Source: Aristolochia californica
Taxonomy: Eukaryota > Streptophyta > Magnoliopsida > Piperales > Aristolochiaceae
NCBI GenBank assembly: GCA_029961685.1
Contig: JARWKL010000015.1
Location: forward strand, 25,761,220-25,825,219
Direction of reading: 5' to 3'
Length of the DNA: 64,000 bases
Shown: positions 10,223-20,936 of the stretch, piece by piece
How the letters are laid out: each line of letters begins with the position of its first letter
How positions within the stretch are numbered: position 1 is the stretch's first letter
Made by a program: the position numbers and the translations under genes
Notes under the pieces: generated by a model
The model's database searches: none
What the model saw: only the letters and a program-made list of their open reading frames with translations
Told to the model about the DNA's origin: nothing

Positions 10223-10318
10223 AAAAAAAAAAACAGAAATTTTATTGTTGAGTGTGGGATTTGAACCCACGACCTCAACTTAGAATTTAAGAAAATGACC
10301 ACTAATCCATCTCACCTT
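10223..10318 (-). ncRNA. tRNA-like Pol III unit (SINE or tRNA relic)
   Basis: On the minus strand an A box-like TGGATTAGTGG (10299-10309) and a B box GGTTCAAATCC (10257-10267) are spaced as in a tRNA. The B box is flanked by a perfect GTGGG/CCCAC T-stem. A run of 11 T (10223-10233 as A on plus) follows like a Pol III terminator. No 7-bp acceptor stem can be paired, so it is not a functional tRNA gene. A tRNA-derived SINE head is the likelier reading. Confidence 0.5.
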
Positions 10319-11461
10319 TAATGATATCTTTGGATACATTTAAAAGATATCTGAATAACTAGAAAATCAATATATTTGTTTTTTTATACCATTTCTCATT
10401 TACTTCGTATGAATTAAATAATTTTACACGCAAATATGAATTTATAATGCATATTTATGAAAAAAATTATTTAGGCTTTTATGCATACTTAGTTTTCTAT
10501 ACATATTTTTGGTTGACCTAAATATAAAGAATTAATAATTGGCATCAATTTAGTCAATTATCTTGATGTCATATTTTTGTTTACATTTGAATAATTGAGT
10601 AATAACCACAACATTCTCAATTATGAAAATATCTAGTGACACTAAACTTAGTCCCATAAAGTTAATGAAAAAATTGTGATTAATTATGAAGATATAATTA
10701 TTTAACCCCACAGTGTAAATGTTTAAGTGACTAATCAGGATGAGATAGAGATACTAAAAAAATAAAAAAATTCTAGTTGCTCATAGGCCTAGAAAATTTC
10801 TTGACAGACAAATTTTGATCCCATCATAAAGTGATATAAATTGTTTGTGTTATAATCTAAGCCCACATGAAAGATTATAATGACATATTGATTTATTTTT
10901 TTGAATTTATTTACATAGATAAATATTCAATATTTGGCTTCATTGCATGTTTTAGTAAGTTTTTTTGTTTATTTTGCAGTTGTTCAAACTTTATTTGTTC
11001 TAAATTTTGATTCCTCCTATATTATTCCTCTGAATGAAGACAATTATACTGATTGGAAGGAGAAAATTCTCCTATCATTGAGGTGCATAGACAATTTTAT
11101 GCAGGATTAATGTATAGAGGTTATGCCCAATTTTAGGTAAAGGTCATGCCCAATTTTAGGTAGAAGTCATGCCCTATTTTAGGTAGAGGTCATGCCCTAT
11201 TTTATGTAAAATGTATGCATAATTTTATATACAGTTTATTTGACATGTATTTTATGCAAAGTTTAAAATGTAGGTTTGAGCTTGAACTCGGCTCGAGCTC
11301 AAGCTCGAACTCAGTTAAAATTATTAGGCTCGAGCTCGATTACAATTTTAGGCTCCAGGCTAGGCTCGCCTCGAGCTCGAGCTCGAGTTCGAAATATTTA
11401 AATCAAGCCCAACTCGAACAAAGGCAGGTTTCAGGCTCCGATCGATTCGATGCCACCCCTA

Positions 11462-13830
11462 GCTGAAGCTATCCAAGTAATGACTTGATCGCTAAACAGT
11501 TTTGATTATAAGATCCAAAACCAAGGTATCAATTGTGACACTACGAAGGAGATATGAGTGTCCCTCAAGACTATATACGTACAGGAGAGCAATTTATCAA
11601 GAATCTATGAACTTTAATCTAGATTGTTTGCCTAAAAGAGAGGTGATAGGAAAATTTTTTATTATTACAGTGGGTTGTATGGAATCCTACAAGAAATCGA
11701 CATTTATCACCCGTTTACTGCTAATGCAAAACAATTGAGAAAACAATGACAAATTTATTTTGCCAAAGTTTTGGAAGGGCTTGATCTTGCGTAAGATGCA
11801 ATACAAGCCCAATTACTTGCTTCATATGAGGTTCCTTCACTTCGTACTGCTTTCAATAGGGTGCTGCAAGTAGAATCAGTTGTGACAACAAACGGTGGTA
11901 AGGAAGCATCTACAGTTGATGTTGTTGACCTTAATATCTAGTCATGGGTATACTAGATCAGAAATCATTCGTGGCCGTGGTAGTAGCAACAAGGGTCGAG
12001 GCCAAGATGGCTCTGATAATGGCAGAGGCTCCAAATGAGTTGCAACAGTTAATTCAGAGGATAACCCAGTTGACATTTGTTTCTAAAATTGTGCCTCAAT
12101 CCACTTCTACTTTACAGCTACTCTTGCTAAATCAAGTGAGTCTGCTTTGCATGTACATCCATCTTGTACTTGGGTTATTGATTCTGGTGAGTCAATTTTA
12201 ATGTCAAATACGACTTGTTTTTAAAACTTAGTCACTCTTTGCCATGTAAGCAAGTTACATTTGCAGATGGCTCATCTTCTCAAGTTAATGGAGTAGGATC
12301 AATTAAACCTAGTTCTTCTTTGTGTTGATTCCGTTTTATTAGCTCCTAAATTTCCTCTGAATCTCCTCTCAGTTAGTCAAATTACAAAGTCTTTGAATTA
12401 TTCTATAATTTTGTACATATCTCATTGTGCCTTTCAGGACCTCCAAACAAAGGAGATGATTGGTTCAAAGCATGAGAGAGATGGATTGTATCACTTGGAA
12501 GGATCTTCATCACATGCGTCCTTTGCACTTCATGTTCGTGGTACACCCTTCCACTAGCATCCTCGTCTTGATCATCCGTCTCCAACAAAGTTATCACGCT
12601 TTTTTCCTGCATTATCTTCTCCATCTCAGTTCTAGTGCAAGTCATGACAACTAAGGAAGCATCGACGAGCATCATTTCCTCCTAGTCAGTCATCTAGTCA
12701 TAATCTTTTTGAGATTGTCCATTCTGACATTTAGAGACCTTGTCTTATGGTCAGTACCTTTGGCTATAAATATTTCTTGTCATTTATTGATGCTTTTAGT
12801 AGGACCACTTCGGTGTATCTCCTTCAAAAGAAGTCTAAGGTATTTGATGTAATCCAAAAATTTTATAATGAAATAAAGACTAAGTTTGGTGCTTCACTTT
12901 GTGTTTTGGTACAGATAATGGGTTGAATTTATATAATATAAGTGTCATCCTTTTTGTTAGTTTACAAGTATTATTCATCAGTCTACGTATGTGTATACTC
13001 CTAAGCAAAATGGTGTAGCTGACAGAAAAAATCGCCATTTTTTTTATGTTGCATGCACTTTGTTACTGCATATGCTTCGTTCTAAATCTTTTTGGGAGAT
13101 GCAGTCCTCACTACATGTTTTCTAATTACCAAGATGTCTTCTTTTGTACTTTGTGGTCAAATTCCATTTCATATTTTCAAGTTTGACATTGAGTTATTTC
13201 CCTTGTGTCCTCAAGTTTTTGGTTGTGTTTGTTTTATCCATGTACTTGGACCCAAGGGAATAAATTGTCACCTAAAGCTATCAATGTGCTTCCTTGGGGT
13301 TATTCCCAGCCACAAAATGGTTATAAATGATTTTTTTTCCATTTACTAGGAAAACCTTTTTGTCCTCAAATGTTACATTTTTTGAAGACACTCCATATTG
13401 CAGCATATCTAGTGTTTCTCTAAGTGATATTGTTTGTCCGATTTTTTATGCTCCTAGCCCTGTAGAGGATATGCCCAGTCCACGACCACTTATTCCAATA
13501 ACTAAACTATTATAAGTGTATTAATGCAGACAACATGGGACGACACCACAAAAGACTCTCTCTACTGAATCAACACCATGTTCGTCTGAGGCACCTAAGG
13601 TAAGTGATCTCTATCTCCTTGTTGTTGTCCTCAAAGGTGTCTACACCTGTGCACAGTATCCTATTTCACGGTTTGTCTCTTTTCATTCTTTGTCGGAGTC
13701 TTTTAAATCTTTTGCCCAAAAATTGTCTTTATGTGCTATTCCTTCTTTAGTGTAGGAAGCATTGTCCTCTCCTTTGTGAAAACAAGCCAAGGATGTTGAA
13801 ACAGATGCTCTATTGGTCGTAGAACTTGAA
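11462..13830 (+). mobile_element. Copia-3 gag C-terminus, protease and integrase remnants
   Basis: Reading through several frames shows gag (LSRIYEL near 11596, then LRKQWDKFILPKFWKGLD, and SLRTAFNRVLQVESVVTTN near 11840), protease WVIDSG (12172-12188) with a following FADGSSSQVNGVGSI block, pre-integrase HERDGLYHLEGSSSH (near 12475), and the integrase core EIVHSDI..P, FGYKYFLSFIDAFSRTTSVY (12708-12815). Integrase continues with a broken frame past 13350. Stops such as TAG after HSDI and TGA near 12925 make it inactive. Confidence 0.85.
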
Positions 13831-14299
13831 CTCCATGTGTGTTTCCCTCTAGTGCATCTGTTGTGGGATGCCTTTGGATCTATACCGTCAAATATAATCT
13901 GATTGGTCCATGGAATGGTATAAGACACGTCTTGTGGCTAAAGCATATAACCAAACTTATGGTATTGATGTATTTGAGACATTCATTCTTGTTGCCTGAT
14001 TACCTTTTTGTTCGAATTCTGATTTCAATGGCAGTGACTGGCCTTTGCACCAACTGGACATTAAAAATGTGTTTCTATACAGTGACCTCGATAAAGAAGT
14101 CTATATGGAGCAACCTCTTGGTTATATAGTTCAGGGAGGGATTGGAAAAGTATGTAAGTCAAATAAGGCAATGTATGGTCTTAAATAGTCCCAGGGCGTG
14201 GTTTAAAAAATTCAGCAATGTGGTTGTGCATTTGGTTTTTCTAGGAGTCATTATGATCATTCCTTGTTTGTTTTGAGAAGCAGTAGACATGCAACTTCT

Positions 14300-14560
14300 C
14301 ATCCAAAATTTTCACCTAGTCCCAAAACCCATTCCGTCAAAGAGGTAATCAATTAGTTTCCAGTTTACATAGTCAAAAGCTTTGTCAAAATCAAGTTTCA
14401 AAACGAATTTGGGCATATTGAGTTTTTTGAAGGAATCGTGAGCAGCCATAGAGGAGTCCAAGATATTCCTACCACGAATGAAAGCATTTTGACAGGCGTG
14501 TATGATTTCGGGGAGATGGGCCCTAAGACGGTTTGCGAGAAGTCGACCAATGAAATTGTG
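14300..14560 (-). mobile_element. LINE reverse-transcriptase fragment inside Copia-3 RT, antisense
   Basis: The minus strand encodes FIGRLLANRLRAHLPEIIHA, CQNAFIRGRNILDSS and KFVLKLDFDKAFDYVNWKLI: LINE RT blocks covering the fingers and first catalytic Asp region (LDFDKAFD). It has no poly-A tail and lacks both ends of a LINE. Copia RT stops near SHYDHSLFVLRSS (about 14275) and resumes with VVVLLYVDDIIL (about 14562). The insert therefore replaces or interrupts the segment between those blocks. Confidence 0.85.
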
Positions 14561-15518
14561 GTGGTGCTTCTTTATGTGGATGATATTATATTGTCTAGAA
14601 GTGATAAGCAAGGAACTAAGGAGGTGAAAATACATCTTACACAATATTTTCAAACGAAGGACTTAAGAGTCTCTCAAATACTTTTTGTGTATTGAATTTG
14701 TTAGGAGTAAAGCAGAAACTCATAGGAAATATGTGACAAACATGCTCCAAGAGTATGGGTCATGAAGGGTGAAACATGTAGAAACTCCTATGGAAGTTGG
14801 TCATAACCTATATGAAGTTGATAATTCAGAGCTCAGAGACAAAATGTGAATAGGTGGCATGTGGATAAGCTTATCTATGCTACTATCAATCACCCAAATA
14901 TATCATTCATAGTAAGTATACTTAGCTAGTTCGTGGAATGTCACTGTAAAATTTTTGGAGGCAGCCCAGAGGATTTTGCCATACTTAAAGGAGCACCTGG
15001 AAAAAGGTTGTTTTATGCGCCCAATGGTCATTTGAAAATTGAAGTTTACTCAAATGTTGATTATGCTGGATCGAAATTGGATAGAAAGTCCACTTCTGGC
15101 TACTATGTTTTTGTTGGTAAACTTGGTTAACTAGAAAAGTAAGAAGCAAAATGTAGTAACTCGCTCCATAGCAGAAGCTAAGTACAGAGCAATAGTTCAT
15201 AAAATGAGTGAACTTATATGGGTCAGATTGGTGTTATGGGAGATGACTTTTACAAGTATAAAGGCCATGACTATGTATTGTAATAATCAGGCTGCAATTT
15301 TTATTGCAAGCAACTCGTTATTTCATGAATGTACAAAACATGTAGAGGTTGACTATCATTTCATCCACGATGCGGTTATTAGTGGAGCATGATCACAAGA
15401 TATGTTAGGTCAACTAATCAAGCTGGTGACATTTTCACTAAAGCTTTGGGCAAGGAGTTTAGAATTTTCTATAACAAGTTGGGGCTCTTGGATATATACA
15501 CTCCAGCTTAAGAGGGAG

Positions 15519-15560
15519 TGTTGATATATATAGCGGTATTTTGGTCATTTTCAGTAACCA

Positions 15561-15596
<36 letters not shown>

Positions 15597-15859
15597 GGAG
15601 TTATGGGTAGATTATATACCTTTTTAGGAACATATGGTTCAAATTTGGTTGAATTCTAATATGTGTACAAGAAGTTATATGAGTGAGAGCTATGAGGGCC
15701 ATTTTTGTAAACTTACTCTTGTAATCACTTAAGTGAGATAATAAAAGATGGAGGTCAACTTTCTTAGCCTCCAATGAGTGCGTCTTTTGCACTTTGTCCT
15801 CTCATCTCCTTATCTTCTCTTTTCTTCATTCTGTCGTCCTCAATTTCTTTCTTTTTACA
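15519..15859 (+). repeat. 3' LTR of Copia-3 with (TA)n
   Basis: It begins TGTTGATATATATAGC right after AGAGGGAG. It aligns with the 5' LTR along its whole length but has an expanded (TA)n run at 15562-15594 that the 5' LTR lacks. The end at 15859 is set by alignment with the 5' LTR. An end a few bases later (TTTCTAACA, about 15869) is possible. Confidence 0.88.
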
Positions 15860-16127
15860 ATTTCTAACATAAGAATATGCAAGATCAATACACTTCCTAA
15901 AAATAACATGCAAGACTGACTAGTCCATAGGGCACCAATGTGAATAGTTAATACTAAAGTGCTATAAGAAGGTATCTACTTTCTAGTTGAGGTATCCTCA
16001 ACTCATTGTAATCATCCCCAAACATGCACACCCCAACCCCACCACCCCTTCCGACAAGAGAGAGAGAGAGGTTTAACAATTACTATTTTCCATTTGCAGT
16101 AACCTAGAGTAGAAAATGAAGACCTAC
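15860..16127. other. 5' part of PRORP intron 3 (minus strand)
   Basis: Host intron sequence left of exon 3 after the Copia-3 3' LTR. It contains a CCCCACCACCCC tract near 16030 and a GAGAGAGAG microsatellite near 16060. No further exon was seen. Confidence 0.6.
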
Positions 16128-16309
16128 CAGTCATCATTTGATCCAGGAGGAGTTGCATACAGTGCACCTGCCATTCGCCACTTCTCTAGTAACTTTTTGT
16201 TATTTGGATTGTCAGCAGGCCCACCCTTCACACGCCGACTGTGTAAAACAACAAGAGGCAATTTCTTTGTTTGACTGCTTTGACGTATTCCATTAACAAC
16301 AGCATTTAA
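16128..16309 (-). CDS. PRORP1: PRORP exon 3: NYN core with Asp-Asp pair
   Basis: 182 nt encode LNAVVNGIRQSSQTKKLPLV, then a GPADNPNNKKLLEKWRMAGA segment and the GALYATPPGSNDDW block, whose Asp483-Asp484 bind the catalytic metals. The acceptor is ATGGCAG/TTAAAT and the donor GACTG/GTAGGT, which splits the Trp codon (TG/G). The preceding intron is only 85 bp. Any read-through downstream would hit TAG at once, which supports the splice model. Confidence 0.93.
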
Positions 16310-16394
16310 CTGCCATACACATGAACTATAAGGTACTCCAAAAAGAACAACATCAAGAAAATTCTCATCTGAGACAGCAAAACACCATACATAC

Positions 16395-16484
16395 CTGACG
16401 AAAGCTGAAATGTTTCTGGTCATGAAGAGCCACATTGGCACCATCTACGACAGCTTCAAATGGCCCACTGCGGGCTAACCACTC
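16395..16484 (-). CDS. PRORP1: PRORP exon 2: first catalytic Asp
   Basis: Thirty codons in phase with exon 1: EWLARSGPFEAVVDGANVAL, then HDQKHFSFRQ. The VVDGAN motif carries the first active-site aspartate (Asp408 of the model). The acceptor reads AATTCAG/GAGTGG and the donor CGTCAG/GTATGT. The intron to exon 1 is 187 bp. Confidence 0.93.
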
Positions 16485-16671
16485 CTGAATTAGGTTGCTA
16501 TATTAGCCAAATCATATAAAATCACAATAGCACTACAAAAGCTTTCTTCATCAATAAAATAAAACCATCATCTCTTAAGACAGCTCAGCTGAACATAGCA
16601 TGAGATATAAAACCCCTTCCTTCACACTCCTAGCTACAATATAATGAAACAATCAGTTGAGAAAAAATTAC

Positions 16672-17853
16672 CTGAAACCTAGTAAAATTAGCTTTGACCT
16701 CCTTTTCACAAGCCAACCTTGACAATGAATTTCCAAAGTTCTCAGTCTCCACTGGATCAATATCAATACAAACAAGTCTCTCTCCACAAGCCCCACAAAC
16801 ACCATCATCATCCATCACACTCCTAACTACCTTCCATTCTCCCCTTCCCAACCATCCAATCCCATGTGCCCCACCCCCACATTTCACCACCCCTTCCTTC
16901 ACCTTTGCTTGGTCCCACTTCTTATCACCCACCATTGCTGCAGCATGGGACAGGAACCACATCTCCAATATCTTGGCTGTTGATTCAGACACCTGTCTTA
17001 CTGTTGACCGCAATTGATGAATGAACTGATACACCCTCTCCCCTTTTCCAGAGTCTGCACTCACCTGCAATAATGCAGCAAGCTCAGGCTCTTCCGGTGA
17101 CACACCAAAAGCTGACATGTGGGTTTCTACGGCATAAGCTCCATCAGGATCTCCTTTCATGCAAAAACCAAATAGTGCAGGCCCATATGATCTTAATCTT
17201 GGTGAAATTTTGTAATTTTCCATTCTTTTAATCAAATTAAATGCCAAATCAGGGTCCTCTTTTGCAGCAGCCAATCTAGCCAAGCTTGTAAATGTAGCCT
17301 CATTTGGGGGAACTTGATCAATATCCATCTGATGGAAAATCTCAAAACCTCTCTCTATACCCAAGCTTATTTGATCATCCTCATTATCATTGGTATTTGA
17401 AGGGAAAGAAGAGCAGAGGTAAAGAAGGACATTATAATGGTGTTGAGACAATGGAATTTGATTTTCACGGGCTTCATCATATAGGCAGAGAGCTTCATGC
17501 AGCTGTCCATTCTTCGAACACATGTCAAGCTTGTGGCGGAGAACATTCTCAGGGGCTTCACGACGAATCTTTTTTGTTAATCTTTTAGAAGGAGAAGAAA
17601 CTGACTCTTGAGCAATTTCCCAGGTTCTCATAGAAGCAGAGATGCTTTGGGATTTGGAAGAAGGAAGGGCTGAGATGTGAATATCTTCACTGAACGAAGA
17701 TTTTCTGTCCACTATGGTTGTGGTGAAGAAATGGTTGCACAGTTTAAAGTTGTAATTTAGAGAGAGGAGCTTAAAAAGAGGGAGATGGAGACATGGGGGA
17801 GAAGGTGACGAAGTTTTGGAGAAGAAAGAGAATAGAGAAGGGTGCCTAAGCAT
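16672..17853 (-). CDS. PRORP1: PRORP exon 1: transit peptide, PPR domain, zinc CxxC
   Basis: 394 complete codons. The N-terminus (MLRHPSLFSFFSKTSSPSPP) is rich in Ser, Leu and Phe and poor in acids, as in organellar transit peptides. PPR motifs follow: APENVLRHKLDMCSKNGQLH, QHHYNVLLYLCSS, PPNEATFTSLARLAAAKEDP and SPRLRSYGPALFGFCMKGDP. The central domain carries HGIGWLGRGEWKVVRSVMDD, then GVCGACGERLVCIDIDPVET. The donor after FTRFQ reads CAG/GTAATT. The first in-frame ATG at 17925 would add 24 residues. I chose 17853 because MLR matches the start of the Arabidopsis protein. A 4-residue acidic insert (NDNEDD) lies between PPR units. Confidence 0.93.
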
Positions 17854-17925
17854 CTGGGCAAGGTTCAGAATTTCAAAAAGTTTAAACTGCAAACACAGTT
17901 TGGAATACACAAACCTCAACACCAC

Positions 17926-20600
17926 TTAAACTTCAGGCAACAGAAGAATTTATCAGTCAATCACCGTAACTTGTCAAGAAGGAAAAATATCTGCCAAAAA
18001 AACCATCAAATCAGTTTTGAATTTAGCAGTATATCATCAAACTCTAAAAAAATAAATGTTAGACCCACACTCTCTTCCTTTGCCATCACATTTCCTGAAG
18101 AAAAACATTCTTCCTGATAACCACAAGGCAACTGCTATACGCTACGAAAAGTGAAAAAAAAAATAGCAATAAAAAAAAATGAAGATAAACCACTCAACGA
18201 ACTGTGAAACAATCAAAAATCAAAAGAAACAAAACACTAATAGAGAAAAAAATAAATTAAGAAAAAATAGTGAAAGCAAGACTAGAAACAAATTAAATAG
18301 CAAAACAAATCCTATAGAACTATAGATAAATGTAAAAGCAGTACTTTTTGTGCTTACTTCTTTATTTGATTGTCGTATGATATGATAAGATACACCCAAA
18401 ACTGAAGAATAAGATTGCCAAAGATTTCAGTTACACCAAGGGTTATTAAAGACCACCCATTCAGGAGTTGATCATCTAGACACCTTTACAGATTAATTGG
18501 ATCTGGGTCCAAACATGTATCATTTACTTTGATGATCCATGGTCCAAATGTCTCCTACTCAGATCAGTGAATTTGACAAACTAGACCTCACACCTCCTAA
18601 CTTGTCCAAGAATCATCTGCTATGAATCTTGCACTAATCTAGCTAAAGTTATCAATGAGATTGCATGGACAGATTACTAAGAATTACAAGCAAAATGACT
18701 GCAAATATGGTGATATGCTCGTGTGATGTCTCCTTGAGTGTGCATCTCCATTTATCATGTTTTTTTTTTCTAAACACTCCATTTATCATATTACTGATTT
18801 GGAGAATTTAGAAAACAATTTGGCCTATAACGCATACCTAGAAAGAAATAATACAGCCTAAAAAGATTTAGGCTGCATTTGGTGAGAAAGAAAGCTGAGA
18901 GAAAGCAATAATGTAATTTTTCATCTAGTGACAAAGCCATTCGCCATTCTAAATTTAAATAATAAAAAAACTGAGAAATGAAAAGAAAGAGTAAAGAAAG
19001 AAAAAGAGATGAAAAGAAATGAGGTTTCTTTCTCTTCTTCGGTAGAGAGGGGAAAATGGGAGAGAAAATATAAGAGAAACAGTGTCTCTTGTTTGGATGT
19101 GTAAAGAAAATGGAAAAAAATATTTTAGCAGCTCAAAGAACAAGAATAGAAACAGGAATAAGGCCATTCCGACAGCTCATTGCCAAATGCTTAAAACAGT
19201 TGATTACGAAAAGATCAAGGTCATTCAATGAAAATTTTAGCAGCTCAAAGAACAATAATAAAAACATGAATAAGGCCATTCAGACAGCTCATTGCCAAAT
19301 GATTAAAATAGTTGATTATGAAAAGATCAAGATCATTCAATGAATGTCTAGAAGAATGGATTGGAATCTTCTGATGAATGTTGTAGATGGGAGATGAGAT
19401 GGTCAAAACTACCATTCAACCAGCCTTGTTTCTAACATTTCCAACAATTAAGCTCTTATTTTTCTGCAGTTTTCTGCTCGTTCAATATTTCAATTCTGTA
19501 CGATAGCTATATTTTCTGGTGAGAGTAGCCTGAGTTTTGCTTGATTCAAATGGACTGGCATTCAGATAATGATATTGGGCAAGTGGTAGATAAGGAATCA
19601 TAAAAAAATGGGATGACAGAGTCCTAATCAAGATCAAGTTCAAGGTCATATAGGCAATTGGCAGTTAATTTTAAAATAAAAAGTCAGGATACATGAATAA
19701 AAAGCAAAGGGGGTTTTATGTGCAGTTAAAGCTGAGGCATGGAATAGAATACTTGCATCCAGAGTGGCACCCCTCTTGATACCTGCATTAAGAGCCACCT
19801 CTGTTTAAGTTCAGGCTGGGACATCACAAACTCGATCTTCTTAAATATCAGTAGCCATACAGAGAGTTCTAAAACAGTGTTTGATATTGAAGTCAGATAG
19901 TGCTTACTAAAATCAGTCCACAGAAGTAAAGTTGAAAAATTCCAGTACAGGACATAAATTCAGACACCTAAAATAAAATATTCTAAGGGTAACTTCTTCC
20001 TTTGCAAGTCAGGAGTTCTTAGTTCCTCCGGGGATGTGAAAAAGTTGACAAAGAAAACATGACAGATCAAATTGTATACGACTACTACCAGACAAGTAGA
20101 TAAGTAAATGTCATAGTCATAAACTTTCCATTGTAAACAGATTTCCTAACACACTTTACCAACAATGAAGAAACTCTCTTCTCAATGGTACTGGCCCATC
20201 AACACTAAACCATCTGCACCATTTGAGCCTTTGCAATGAAGGCACGACATCTGCCCTACTTATTCAGCGGAATTCATCTGAAAGGGAGATATCTAGCTAC
20301 CCGACGAAACAGAAAAGCGGAATGACACAATTTTAAAAGGAGAGCAAAGAGACCTACTTTTAAAGCCAGTGAAAGGACAAAGGGACATCAGACAAAGGAG
20401 GGTCCTCGACCACCCGGAGAAGAGAGAATTTCTTCTTCCATCTCAGTACTCTGCTGGACAAACTTTCAAGAGAAAGGTTAATTTTTCTCCCCACTTTCTC
20501 TTTCTTTTGCTTTTATCTCCAAATTCCTCATTTTTTAAGGAGAAAGTGTTGAGGGGGTGTCTGAGTGTATAGAAATGTTATCATGGAATTCTTTCACTGA
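17926..20600. other. Upstream (5') flank of PRORP; no other gene seen
   Basis: AT-rich sequence holding the presumed PRORP promoter and 5' UTR, with poly-A stretches near 18160-18260. Apart from the tandem duplication at 19127, nothing recognisable was seen. Short frames such as 18955-19167 (minus) are low-complexity Phe/Leu runs from purine-rich DNA. Confidence 0.5.
19127..19352. repeat. 113-bp tandem duplication
   Basis: AGCAGCTCAAAGAACAAGAA begins at 19127 and its copy, AGCAGCTCAAAGAACAATAA, at 19240. The duplicate extends through CGAAAAGATCAAGGTCATTC and the matching TGAAAAGATCAAGATCATTC, with about ten differences. Confidence 0.9.
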
Positions 20601-20639
20601 AAACTGTTGCTGGTATGTCATATGTGAGACAGAACCGGT

Positions 20640-20934
20640 GCAACGCACTGGGGAGGGAAAAAACATATACGTTCCGCTCGCCCCGACTCCAGACCTCTCG
20701 CCGCCCAGTCCTTGACGCCTTCCTCCCGACGCTCCTCACCCTCGACTCCTTCTCAGCCGCACTCTCTTCCTCTCAGCGCCCAATCTTCGTCTCAGCCACG
20801 TCTTCTTCTTTCTCCGCCCGACGTCAGCCGCCGTCTCTCACCCTTCTTCTCCGTTCCCTCTGTTATCCTCTCGCCGCCCTAAACGCTAAAACGACGATAT
20901 CATAACTCCTCTCAGCCTCTCTCAATACTCTCGT
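20640..20934. other. GC- and CpG-rich island without a recognised gene
   Basis: Base composition switches abruptly from AT-rich to GC-rich with many CG dinucleotides (for example CTCGCCGCCCAG, CCCGACGTCAGCCGCC). A plus frame is open from 20615 to 20905, but it reads Ser/Arg/Leu-rich low-complexity sequence with no family match that I can recall. It may be a 5' UTR or first exon of a lost gene, or cargo of the element end that begins at 20937. Confidence 0.4.
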
Positions 20935-20936
20935 AA

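Larger units (their letters stand above)
9450..11461. mobile_element. Non-autonomous hAT-like DNA transposon (2.0 kb) carrying an F-box gene fragment
   Basis: The left end TAGGTGTGGCATCGAA and right end TTCGATGCCACCCCTA are imperfect terminal inverted repeats. The 8-bp flanks are GCTGAAGA (9442-9449) and GCTGAAGC (11462-11469), a hAT-length target duplication with one mismatch. Subterminal regions are rich in GAGCTCGAGCTCG-type repeats (9485-9660 and 11275-11400), typical of transposase-binding ends. Copia-3 gag homology stops on the left and resumes on the right, so the element jumped into Copia-3. It encodes no transposase, but it contains an antisense F-box-associated fragment and a Pol III-like tRNA unit. 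A relative's end lies at 20937. Confidence 0.82.
8043..15859 (+). mobile_element. Copia-3: old full-length LTR retrotransposon in PRORP intron 3, antisense to the gene
   Basis: A 5' LTR (8043-8358), tRNA-Met primer site TGGTATCAGAGA (8359-8370), pol remnants in Copia order, a PPT (AGAGGGAG, 15511-15518) and a 3' LTR (15519-15859) define the element. Gag: LTGQNYLSWSKSVRIYLKAK near 8890-8945, and after the hAT insertion TIYVQESNLSRIYEL near 11575. Protease: WVIDSG (12172-12188). Integrase: HERDGLYHL near 12475 and EIVHSDI near 12710. RT: about 13850-14700, with LYVDDIIL (14572-14590). RNase H: YAGSKLDRKSTSGYYVFVG (15063-15118). Stops and frameshifts are everywhere, and the two LTRs differ at many positions, so it is old. 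No TSD could be recognised at the flanks. Nested insertions: the hAT-like element (9450-11461) and a LINE RT piece (about 14300-14560). Confidence 0.92.
7870..17853 (-). other. PRORP1: Gene locus: organellar protein-only RNase P (PRORP1-type), four exons visible, last exon missing
   Basis: The gene encodes the single-protein RNase P that removes 5' leaders from tRNA precursors in plant mitochondria and plastids. The model joins 17853-16672, 16484-16395, 16309-16128 and 7990-7870 on the minus strand (525 residues), each junction with GT..AG and in phase. Order: organellar targeting-like N-terminus (no acidic residue before about 49), PPR helical region (about 90-300), CxxC of the structural zinc (Cys353, Cys356), then the NYN/PIN-like metallonuclease with Asp408 (VVDGAN), Asp483-Asp484 (GSNDDW) and Asp502 (VTND), the catalytic set of the family. 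Known PRORP1 is about 570 residues. The remaining C-terminus, which should supply the zinc His and last Cys, was not found. The 8.1-kb third intron holds Copia-3. The MLR start aligns with Arabidopsis PRORP1, while an in-frame upstream ATG (17925) looks less likely. Confidence 0.9.

Noticed and set aside
10223..10318. A functional tRNA gene.
   Set aside because: A box, B box and T-stem are present, but no acceptor stem pairs and the sequence lies inside a transposon.
15860..15869. A 5-bp target duplication for Copia-3.
   Set aside because: The flank before 8043 (GGAAA) does not match the bases after either plausible right end, so no TSD is claimed.
17304..17588. Frames on both strands inside PRORP exon 1 (16694-17017 plus, 17304-17588 plus, 17367-17561 minus).
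   Set aside because: They overlap a well-supported coding exon in other frames and have no domain content.
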